Assembly: GCA_934662525.1 (NCBI GenBank)
Contig: CAKUKJ010000136.1
Span: 1-6,707, forward strand
Length of the DNA: 6,707 nt
Source: an uncultured Coriobacteriales bacterium
GTDB lineage: Bacteria > Actinomycetota > Coriobacteriia > Coriobacteriales > UMGS124
Reading direction: 5' to 3'
A model generated the notes under the pieces. That model was not told where the DNA came from, ran no database searches, and saw nothing but the letters and a program-made list of their open reading frames with translations. Shown here in pieces: positions 1 through 6,208 of this stretch (the first letter of the stretch is position 1; each line of letters opens with the position of its first letter). Position numbers and translations under genes: made by a program.

Positions 1-3
1 TCC

Positions 4-36
4 TTGACCAGACGCCGCAAATTGAGGCAATATATC
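4..36 (+). promoter_or_regulatory. possible promoter of the tRNA-Arg gene (weak)
   Basis: A good -35-like TTGACC lies at 4-9, in the right general place for a tRNA starting at 49. The A/T-rich stretch at 28-38 (CAATATATCCT) is the only -10-like sequence. The best 18-bp-spaced hexamer, CAATAT (28-33), matches the consensus at only three of six positions, so only the -35 is convincing. No other promoter-like sequence is visible before the tRNA, but the tRNA could also be transcribed from further upstream, outside the window. Confidence 0.25.
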
Positions 37-48
37 CTCTGCACTTGC

Positions 49-125
49 GCGGCGTTACCTCAGCTGGATAGAGGGTCTGACTACGAATCAGAACGTCACA
101 GGTTCGAATCCTGTACGCCGCACCA
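49..125 (+). tRNA. tRNA-Arg (anticodon ACG)
   Basis: All four stems fold. The acceptor stem GCGGCGT (49-55) pairs perfectly with ACGCCGC (115-121). The D stem pairs CCTC with GAGG. The anticodon stem pairs TCTGA with TCAGA around a loop whose anticodon ACG is at 83-85. The T arm is ACAGG-TTCGAAT-CCTGT. The discriminator A (122) is followed by an encoded CCA (123-125). Anticodon ACG is the arginine isoacceptor whose A34 is normally deaminated to inosine by TadA to read CGU, CGC and CGA. CGC is abundant in the downstream genes, so this should be a major tRNA for the genome. It stands alone with its own terminator. Confidence 0.97.
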
Positions 126-136
126 CTTGAAATTGG

Positions 137-166
137 AAGCCAGTTCCTTCGGGAGCTGGCTTTTTT
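137..166 (+). terminator. Rho-independent terminator of tRNA-Arg
   Basis: An 11-bp stem, AAGCCAGTTCC (137-147) with GGAGCTGGCTT (152-162), contains one T-G wobble and closes on a TTCG tetraloop (148-151). It runs into six T residues at 161-166. It begins 12 bases after the CCA of the tRNA, so it separates the tRNA transcript from the downstream operon. Confidence 0.93.
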
Positions 167-270
167 CGTTTCTAACCGCTATCTCACACCACCGCCGCAT
201 GCATCGCCACACTCCAGAATCGTTTGCCCATATACGGCAAGCGCGACAATGGTGCATTCCTTGAGATGGG

Positions 271-298
271 CAGCCCGCGTCAAACGAGGCTGTTTTTT
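271..298 (+). terminator. terminator-like hairpin in the leader of the large gene
   Basis: CAGCC (271-275) pairs with GGCTG (288-292), with possible inner CG/CG pairs beside a bulged A. Six T residues follow at 293-298. The stem is short and the loop large, so it is much weaker than the tRNA terminator. No gene is recognisable between 167 and 270 for it to terminate. It is either a back-up terminator for upstream transcription or, if transcription starts before 271, an attenuator of the following operon. A weak promoter-like pair (TTGCCC 224-229, GACAAT 245-250, only 15 bp apart) lies upstream but is not convincing. Confidence 0.4.
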
Positions 299-322
299 GG
301 GGTATAACTGCGCATATTACAT

Positions 323-341
323 TTTTGACACAGAGTCAAAA
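323..341. promoter_or_regulatory. perfect 19-bp palindrome, candidate operator
   Basis: TTTTGAC (323-329) and GTCAAAA (335-341) are exact reverse complements separated by ACAGA. The palindrome lies 26 bp before the ATG of the large gene, just after a possible -10 hexamer TATTAC (315-320). A protein bound here would cover the likely transcription start. The core TTGAC-N5-GTCAA recalls Crp/Fnr-superfamily half-sites (TTGAT-N4-ATCAA for FNR), but the spacer is one base longer, so that assignment is only a suggestion. The RNA could also fold as a 7-bp hairpin. It has no T-tract, so it is not a terminator. Confidence 0.5.
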
Positions 342-354
342 CCAGCTTGACACA
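325..354. repeat. 8-bp direct repeat TTGACACA, spaced 22 bp
   Basis: TTGACACA occurs at 325-332 and again at 347-354. The left copy contains the left arm of the palindrome; the right copy sits just before the ribosome-binding site of the large gene. The 22-bp start-to-start distance is close to two helical turns, so both copies would face the same side of the DNA. This would fit an extra half-site for the protein that binds the palindrome. Both copies also resemble a -35 TTGACA hexamer, but neither has a correctly spaced -10 before the coding region. Confidence 0.4.
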
Positions 355-367
355 TGGCGGGAGAGGC

Positions 368-3300
368 ATGGCACAGGAAGACAACGCGCAGACGCGGCAG
401 GACAACGGGCTGTTTCTCGGCCTCGATGTGGGCTCGACCACCGTCAAGGCATGCGTATGGGACAAAAACGCCGACAAGGTGGTCTACACCGACTATCGCC
501 GGCACGGGGCCAACCAGGCTGCCTGCCTCAAGGAGGTGTTGAAGGCCCTCTCCTGCGCGCTGCCTGTGATGCCGACGCGCGCCGCCATCTGCGGATCGGG
601 CGGCAAGGTGCTCGCCGAGGAGCTCGACATCCCCTTCGTGCAGGAGGTCGTGGCAAACTCCATCGCCATCCGCAAGCTCTACCCGCAGGTGCGCTGCGCC
701 ATCGAGCTGGGCGGCCAGGACGCAAAGGTCGTCTTCTTCCAGGAGGACCCGAAAACAGGTGAGACGAGCGTCTCCGACATGCGCATGAACGGCACGTGCG
801 CCGGCGGCACGGGCGCCTTCATCGACGAGATCGCCTCGCTTCTCGACACGCCCGCGCCCGAGTTCAACGCGCTTGCCGAGCGCGGCACATGCGTCCACGA
901 CATCTCGGGGCGCTGCGGCGTCTACGCCAAGACCGACATCCAGCCCCTGCTCAACCGCGGCGTGCCCAAGGAGGACCTGGCCCTCTCGTGCTTCCACGCC
1001 ATCGCCAAGCAGACCATCGGCGGCCTGGCGCAGGGCCGCGAGCTCGAGCCGCCCATCATCTTCGAGGGCGGGCCCTGCACGTTCAACCCCGTGCTCGTGC
1101 GCGTCTTCAAGGAGCGCCTGGGCCTCACCGACGAGCAGGCCGTGGTGCCCGAGCACCCCGAGACCATCGTGGCCTTCGGCGCGGCGTTGTCGCTCTCCTC
1201 GCTGTTTGCCGACGACGGCCGCGCCTTCGACGCCGCCTCGTGCATCGAGACGCTCACGGCCTTCAAGGGCCGGCGCACCGACACGCTCGAGGAACTGGAG
1301 CCGCTTTTTGCCGACGACGGGGAGCTCCAGCGCTTCAGGGCGCGCCACCGCCTGGCCCAGCGCCCCCACGCCGCACCGGTGCCGGGATCGACCACCTATG
1401 CCTACCTGGGCATCGACTGCGGCTCCACCACCACCAAGCTCGTGCTGATGGACGACGACGCCCATCTCATCCACTCGTTCTACGCGTCCAACGAGGGCGA
1501 GCCGCTTGAGGTGGTGCGCCGCGCCCTGCTCGACGTGCGCGACGTCTTTGAGCGCGCCGACGCCAAGCTCGTCATCCGCGCCGTGGGCACCACCGGCTAC
1601 GGCGAGCAGCTATGTGCCCGCGCCCTGGGCGCCGACTGCCACGTGGTGGAGACCGTGGCGCACGCCCAGGCCGCCAAGCTCTACTCCCCCGAGGTGTCGT
1701 TCATCCTCGACATCGGCGGGCAGGACATGAAGGCCATCTGGCTTGACCACGGCATCGTCACGAACATCACGGTGAACGAGGCCTGCTCAAGCGGCTGCGG
1801 CAGCTTCCTGGAGAGCTTCGGCGCCACGCTGCACATCCCCGTGGAGCAGATCGCCGCGCACGCGTTCGCCTCAAAGAGCCCGGCCAACCTGGGGTCGCGC
1901 TGCACCGTCTTCATGAACAGCTCCATCGTAAGCGAGCAGCAGGCGGGCAAGAACGCCGACGACATCATGGCGGGGCTGTGCCGCTCCATCGTGGAGAACG
2001 TCTTCACCAAGGTCATCCGCATGTCGAATATGGACCGTCTGGGCGACCACATCGTGGTGCAGGGCGGCACGTTCAGAAACGACGCAGTTCTGCGCAGCTT
2101 CGAGAGGTACGTGGGCCGCGACGTCACGCGCGCGCCCTATCCCGAGCTCATGGGCGCCCTCGGCGCGGCCCTGCTCACGCGCGACCACGTGGAGCAGCAG
2201 GTGGGCCGCGAGGGGGCCATCTCGGGGGCATGGAAGACGGGCTTCGTCGGAATCGACGCGCTCGACGACGGCACGGTCGAAACAGGCGGCGCACCGAGGG
2301 CGGACAAGCCCTGGTACACGCGCACGGCAAACAACGTGTGCCCGCATTGCTCGAACCACTGCTCGCGCACGGTGGTGGAGTTCTCCAACGGCAGGGCATG
2401 GGTCACGGGCAACCGCTGCTCGCGCGGCGCCGAGCTGGGCGACACGCCCGCCGCAAGCAAGCAGAAGGAGGCCCCGAACCTCTTTGACGAGCGTATGCGC
2501 CTGCTTCGGCGCGACTACGAGGTGACGCCGCTGCACGCCAAGCGCGGCGAGACCGTGGGCATCCCGCTCGTGCTGAGCTACTGGGACACGCTGCCGTTTT
2601 GGAAGACGTTCTGGCAGGCGCTCGGCTTTGATGTGCGCGTGAGCAGCCCCTCCACCAGGAAGATGTATGAGGAGGGCCTGCCGGCCGTCACGTCAGACAC
2701 CGTGTGCTTCCCCGCCAAGCTCGTGCACGGCCACATCCGGTCGCTGGAGCGGGCGGGCGTCGACTTCATCTTCATGCCTACCATCACCACGGTCGAGCCG
2801 CAGAACCCCCACGCCACGAGCGAGAGCATGTGCGCCGTGGTGAAGGGCTACCCCATGGTGGTGCGCAACTCCGACAACCCCCAGGAGCGCGGCACGCGTT
2901 ACGAGAACCCGCTCTTCCACTGGCACACCGAGGCCGACCGCATGCGCCAGCTCTGCGAGTATATGGCATCTGCCTGGGATGTAGACGAGGAGACGTGCAA
3001 GGCCGCCATGGCGCAGGGAGACGCCGCCCAGGCAAGCTTCTCGGCGGCCCTGCAGGCGCGCGGCGCAGTCGTCATCGAGCAGGCAAAGAAGGCCGGCAAG
3101 TACGCCGTCGTGCTCGCCGCGCGCCCCTACCACAATGACCCGCTCGTCCATCACGGCCTGCCCGAGCTCTTCAGCCGCGAAGGCATCCCCGTGGTGTGCG
3201 CCGACGCCGTGCCGGGCGTGGGCGAGGTGGACCTGTCGCACTCCATCATCGACATCGTGAACAACTACCACGCGCGCATGCTCGCCTGCGCCACGCTTGC

Positions 3301-4774
3301 CGCACGCGACGAGGGGCTGGAGTACGTGCAGCTGGTGAGCTTCGGCTGCGGGCACGACGCCTACCTCACCGACGAGATCATCCGCCTCATGCACGAGATC
3401 TCGGGCAAGGTGCCGCTCGTGGTGAAGCTCGACGAGTCCGACGTGTCGGGGCCCCTGCGCATCCGCGTGCAGTCGTTCATCCAGACGACCGCGATGAGGC
3501 GCGCCTCGGGAGCGGCCCTGGAAGTGCACGACCTGCCCGACCCCTACTCGCGCAAGTTCACCCGCGACGACATGGGCAAGACCATCCTTGTGCCCAACAC
3601 CTCGCACGCCTTCTCGCGCATCATGGCGGCTGCCATGGCGGGCACCAAATACAAGGCGGCGCCCCTCGAGGTGGGCCGCGAGGAGGCTATTCGCCTGGGC
3701 AAGAAGTACGTGCACAACGACATCTGCTTCCCGGCGCAGATCGTGATCGGCGAGGCGCTGGCGGCGCTCGAGTCGGGCAAGTACGACACGCACGAGGTGG
3801 CCATCGCCATGGCCAAGTACGTGGGCGACTGCCGCCTCACGCACTACGTGGCGCTGCTGCGCCGCGCGCTCGACGACGCGGGGTACGACTACGTGCCCAT
3901 CGTGAGCAACGACGACGAGGACTCGCACAACATCCAGCCCGGCTACACCTTTGGCCTGGGAGGCTCGGTGCGCATCGTCACGATGCTGCCCATGATCGAC
4001 GCGCTTGAGGAGCTGCTGCGCAAGATACGCCCCTACGAGCTGGCCGAGGGCACGGCCGACGCGGCGTTCGAGCGCGGTATGGACTACATCGTGGACGGCA
4101 TGCGCAAGGGTGGCATCCCAGGGTGCGAGCGCGGGTTCAAGCATGCCATCGCCGAGATGAAGAAGGTGCCCTACGACAGGTCGCACCCCCGCCCCCGCGT
4201 GCTCATCGTGGGCGAGTACCTGCTCAACTTCCACCCCGGTGCCAACCGCGACATCGAGCTCTACCTGGAGCGCAACGGCATGGAGGTCGTCGAGGCCAAG
4301 ATGAGCGACGTCATCCAGAAGACGTACTTCTACATGGACGCCCAGGTGCGCGAGTACAAGATCGATGAGCCGTTTATGCAGAAGGCCTGGTGGCGCGTGG
4401 CGAACAGCGTCTTCGACCTGGCACATGACGCCTGCGACCGCATCGCGTGCGCCCACCCCCTCTATGAAAGGCCGCCGCGCCTGCGCGACGTCACCAAGGC
4501 GAGCGACCCGGTGATCCACCACACGTTCGACGCAGGCGAGGGCGTGCTCATCCCGGCCGAGATCATGCATCACGCGGCGCATGGGGTGAACAACTTCATC
4601 ATCCTGCAGCCGTTCGGGTGCCTGCCCAACCACGTGGTGGGGCGCGGCATCGTGAAGCGTCTCAAGGAGATGTACCCTCAGGCGAACATCCTGGCGCTCG
4701 ACTACGACCCCGACACGAGCTTCGCCAACATCGAGAACCGTCTTCAAATGTTGATCATGGAAGCGCAGAGGTAA
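368..4774 (+). CDS. giant fused 2-hydroxyacyl-CoA dehydratase activase / HgdB-like protein (BcrA-BadF ATPase x2 + DUF2229 + HgdB-like)
   Basis: This encodes 1468 residues, presumably a soluble cytoplasmic protein. The ATG at 368 was chosen because GGGAG (359-363) lies just upstream; an in-frame TTG at 347 has no such site. Domain order: ASKHA ATPase 1 (about 15-275; GLDVGSTT at 18-25, LGGQD at 114-118, GTCAGGTG at 142-149, Cys144 and Cys183); ASKHA ATPase 2 (about 346-610; GIDCGSTTTK at 348-357, IGGQD at 449-453, Cys473 and Cys512); a linker with Cys658, 661, 665 and 684; a DUF2229-like module (about 728-1040; PFWK at 743-746, CFPA from Cys780, FGC at Cys994); and a second HgdB-like module (about 1085-1468; CFPA from Cys1120, GDC at Cys1155, FGC at Cys1418). 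In the family, the activator hydrolyses ATP to push one electron from a [4Fe-4S] cluster onto an Fe-S partner that dehydrates 2-hydroxyacyl-CoA or reduces another difficult substrate, as in HgdC/HgdAB, benzoyl-CoA reductase and double-cubane cluster proteins. The substrate here is unknown; no CoA-transferase or dehydrogenase gene is adjacent. Similar giant fusions, about 1400-1500 residues, are common in anaerobes. Confidence 0.92.
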   Translation: MAQEDNAQTRQDNGLFLGLDVGSTTVKACVWDKNADKVVYTDYRRHGANQAACLKEVLKALSCALPVMPTRAAICGSGGKVLAEELDIPFVQEVVANSIAIRKLYPQVRCAIELGGQDAKVVFFQEDPKTGETSVSDMRMNGTCAGGTGAFIDEIASLLDTPAPEFNALAERGTCVHDISGRCGVYAKTDIQPLLNRGVPKEDLALSCFHAIAKQTIGGLAQGRELEPPIIFEGGPCTFNPVLVRVFKERLGLTDEQAVVPEHPETIVAFGAALSLSSLFADDGRAFDAASCIETLTAFKGRRTDTLEELEPLFADDGELQRFRARHRLAQRPHAAPVPGSTTYAYLGIDCGSTTTKLVLMDDDAHLIHSFYASNEGEPLEVVRRALLDVRDVFERADAKLVIRAVGTTGYGEQLCARALGADCHVVETVAHAQAAKLYSPEVSFILDIGGQDMKAIWLDHGIVTNITVNEACSSGCGSFLESFGATLHIPVEQIAAHAFASKSPANLGSRCTVFMNSSIVSEQQAGKNADDIMAGLCRSIVENVFTKVIRMSNMDRLGDHIVVQGGTFRNDAVLRSFERYVGRDVTRAPYPELMGALGAALLTRDHVEQQVGREGAISGAWKTGFVGIDALDDGTVETGGAPRADKPWYTRTANNVCPHCSNHCSRTVVEFSNGRAWVTGNRCSRGAELGDTPAASKQKEAPNLFDERMRLLRRDYEVTPLHAKRGETVGIPLVLSYWDTLPFWKTFWQALGFDVRVSSPSTRKMYEEGLPAVTSDTVCFPAKLVHGHIRSLERAGVDFIFMPTITTVEPQNPHATSESMCAVVKGYPMVVRNSDNPQERGTRYENPLFHWHTEADRMRQLCEYMASAWDVDEETCKAAMAQGDAAQASFSAALQARGAVVIEQAKKAGKYAVVLAARPYHNDPLVHHGLPELFSREGIPVVCADAVPGVGEVDLSHSIIDIVNNYHARMLACATLAARDEGLEYVQLVSFGCGHDAYLTDEIIRLMHEISGKVPLVVKLDESDVSGPLRIRVQSFIQTTAMRRASGAALEVHDLPDPYSRKFTRDDMGKTILVPNTSHAFSRIMAAAMAGTKYKAAPLEVGREEAIRLGKKYVHNDICFPAQIVIGEALAALESGKYDTHEVAIAMAKYVGDCRLTHYVALLRRALDDAGYDYVPIVSNDDEDSHNIQPGYTFGLGGSVRIVTMLPMIDALEELLRKIRPYELAEGTADAAFERGMDYIVDGMRKGGIPGCERGFKHAIAEMKKVPYDRSHPRPRVLIVGEYLLNFHPGANRDIELYLERNGMEVVEAKMSDVIQKTYFYMDAQVREYKIDEPFMQKAWWRVANSVFDLAHDACDRIACAHPLYERPPRLRDVTKASDPVIHHTFDAGEGVLIPAEIMHHAAHGVNNFIILQPFGCLPNHVVGRGIVKRLKEMYPQANILALDYDPDTSFANIENRLQMLIMEAQR

Positions 4775-4781
4775 TGGATTG
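4767..4781 (+). promoter_or_regulatory. ribosome-binding site and TTG start of the TraX-like gene
   Basis: AGAGG (4767-4771) lies in the last codons of the upstream gene and is separated by 7 bases from the TTG at 4779-4781. The stop TAA (4772-4774) overlaps an out-of-frame ATG (TAATG). That ATG is only 2 bases from AGAGG and opens a seven-codon frame ending at 4797, so TTG is the better start. The arrangement predicts translational coupling to the large upstream gene. Confidence 0.7.
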
Positions 4782-5585
4782 TCTCAGCAAGCAGTAGAGC
4801 AAGCGGCAAAAACCTATCCCTGGCGGGTGCTGTCGGGTTCGGCGCTCAAGTGGATCGCCATCGTGTGCATGGTGGTGGACCATATCGCGGCCGTGTTCGT
4901 GTACGACTACTACCGCTCGACGCTCTACGACCCCGCCGTGACCTCGTCGGCTGTGTACCAGGCGTATTACTGGATGCGCGTGGTGGGGCGCATCACGTTC
5001 CCCATCTTTTGCTTCGAGCTGGTGGAAGGGTCGCAGCATACACGGAGCTTCCCGAAGTACGCGCTGCGGCTTCTCGTGTTCGCGCTGATAAGCGAGGTGC
5101 CCTACGACCTGGCGCTGCACGCCGACGACGCGAGCTGGACCGACCACCTCAACATCATGGTGACGCTGCTCGTGGCATTGCTGCCCATGTGGGCGGGAGA
5201 GGCGAGCCAGAAACGGCTGCATCTGCCCTGGTGGGCAGGGAAGCTGGTGGCGGCTGCGGTGATGGCGGCATGCTACTGGGCGTGCGAGAACCTCATTCAT
5301 CCCAGCTATGAGGGATACGGCATCCTGCTGGCAGGCGTCATGTACCTGGGCAAGGAGTCGCGCCTGGCGCAGTTCATCCTCGCTGCGCTCGTCACCTTCT
5401 TGCATGGCAACGAGATTCAGATGTGGTGCGTCCTGGGAGTGGCGCTGGCCTGCCTGTTCTACAACGGCAAGAAGGGCCATATGAACAAGTGGGTCGCCTA
5501 CACGTTCTATCCCGGGCACCTGCTCGTCATCGCCATCGCGGCCGGCACGTTCACCTGGCCGCTGTTCGCAAAGCTGTTCCTGTAA
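4779..5585 (+). CDS. TraX-family integral membrane protein
   Basis: This encodes 268 residues from a TTG start that has a well-placed AGAGG. The sequence is strongly hydrophobic with about eight or nine membrane segments (roughly 23-41, 66-83, 94-113, 124-140, 150-172, 176-190, 195-210, 215-230 and 245-262). Family signatures are ALKWIAIVCMVVDHI (22-36, with Asp34-His35), GRITFPIFCFELVEG (70-84) followed by His87-Thr88-Arg89, and SEVPYDLAL (105-113). These match the TraX family. Its founder on the F plasmid is needed for N-acetylation of pilin, and the family is thought to be related to membrane acyltransferases. Nothing conjugative is visible here, so the chromosomal protein probably acetylates or acylates some other envelope component; its substrate is unknown. 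It lies 4 bases after the large activase gene and 20 bases before trmL, so it is almost certainly co-transcribed with both, although no functional link is obvious. Confidence 0.85.
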   Translation: MSQQAVEQAAKTYPWRVLSGSALKWIAIVCMVVDHIAAVFVYDYYRSTLYDPAVTSSAVYQAYYWMRVVGRITFPIFCFELVEGSQHTRSFPKYALRLLVFALISEVPYDLALHADDASWTDHLNIMVTLLVALLPMWAGEASQKRLHLPWWAGKLVAAAVMAACYWACENLIHPSYEGYGILLAGVMYLGKESRLAQFILAALVTFLHGNEIQMWCVLGVALACLFYNGKKGHMNKWVAYTFYPGHLLVIAIAAGTFTWPLFAKLFL

Positions 5586-5605
5586 GCGCAGCTGAAAGGA
5601 CTTCC

Positions 5606-6208
5606 ATGCTCAACGTCGTGCTGTTTCAGCCCGAGATTCCCTCCAACACCGGCAACATCGGGCGCACGTGCGTCGTGACGGGGGCGCGGCTGCACCTCAT
5701 CAAGCCATACGGCTTTCAGCTCACCGACGCCGCGCTCAAACGGGCCGGCATGAACTACTGGCACAATCTCGACGTGCGCGAATATGAGGGCTGGGAGGAC
5801 TTCCTTGCGCGCAACCCCGAGCTAGAGACACATCCCGAGCGGCTGCACCTGCTCACGAAGCGCGCGAGCCACGTATACACGCAGGCCACCTACCACGACG
5901 GGGACTACCTGGTGTTTGGCCGCGAGAGCACAGGCATAGACGCCGACATCCTCGCAAGCCTGCCGCAGTGCTGCGAGCGCATCCCCATGCTGCCCGACGC
6001 CATGGCGCTCGACGACGGGCCGGCCTGGCATGCCCACCACGAGGAACTCGCCGGGCAGGACGCCCCCGCCTCCACCACGCGGCCCGACATCTGCGGCAAC
6101 TTCGTGCGCACCGGGTTTGCAGGCATCTCCTCGCTCAACCTCTCAAACTCCGTGGCCATCGTGCTCTACGAGGCCCTCAGGCAGACGGGCTACCCAGGGA
6201 TGGAGTAA
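5606..6208 (+). CDS. trmL: tRNA (cytidine(34)-2'-O)-methyltransferase TrmL, SPOUT family, with internal insertion
   Basis: This encodes 200 residues. The ATG at 5606 follows AAAGGA (5595-5600) with 5 bases between, and the family's N-terminus begins exactly here. TrmL transfers a methyl group from S-adenosylmethionine to the 2'-OH of the wobble nucleotide of leucine tRNAs, as a homodimer with a trefoil-knot fold. Visible signatures are QPEIPSNTGNIGRTC (8-22), KPYGF (33-37), the RAG-x2-YW motif (46-52), LVFGRESTG (102-110; usually FGPETRG or similar), RIPM (125-128), SLNLSNSVAIVLYEALRQ (176-193) and a final GYPG. The E. coli protein has about 157 residues with RIPM and the SMNLSN motif about 5 residues apart. 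Here the gap is 47 residues, so an insertion of about 42 residues sits inside the knot region. All core motifs are intact, so an active enzyme is likely. It is the last gene of the operon, and its 3' end overlaps the convergent toxin-like pseudogene by 32 bases. Confidence 0.93.
   Translation: MLNVVLFQPEIPSNTGNIGRTCVVTGARLHLIKPYGFQLTDAALKRAGMNYWHNLDVREYEGWEDFLARNPELETHPERLHLLTKRASHVYTQATYHDGDYLVFGRESTGIDADILASLPQCCERIPMLPDAMALDDGPAWHAHHEELAGQDAPASTTRPDICGNFVRTGFAGISSLNLSNSVAIVLYEALRQTGYPGME

Noticed and set aside
12..122. ACGCCGCA at 12-19 repeats the 3' end of the tRNA (115-122), as an integration site might
   Set aside because: Only 8 bp match, the upstream copy lies on the 5' side of the tRNA, and no integrase or element is visible; chance is sufficient.
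4..264. 86-residue plus-strand open frame over the tRNA
   Set aside because: It runs through a perfect tRNA and its terminator; the sequence has no protein-like character and no suitable ribosome-binding site.
2693..4747. 684-residue open frame on the minus strand inside the large gene
   Set aside because: It is antisense to a clearly conserved coding sequence. Long open antisense frames are expected in GC-rich genes, and the product is dominated by H, V, A, R and L repeats with no recognisable motif. The same applies to the 385-, 221- and 254-residue minus-strand frames.
4774..4797. TAATG overlap with a seven-codon frame at the junction of the first two operon genes
   Set aside because: The ATG is only 2 bases from the AGAGG and its frame ends at once; the TTG at 4779 has correct spacing and opens the TraX-like frame.
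5423..5605. In-frame upstream extension of trmL inside the TraX-like gene
   Set aside because: The extension is arginine/proline-rich shadow sequence; the family N-terminus and an AAAGGA site both mark the ATG at 5606.
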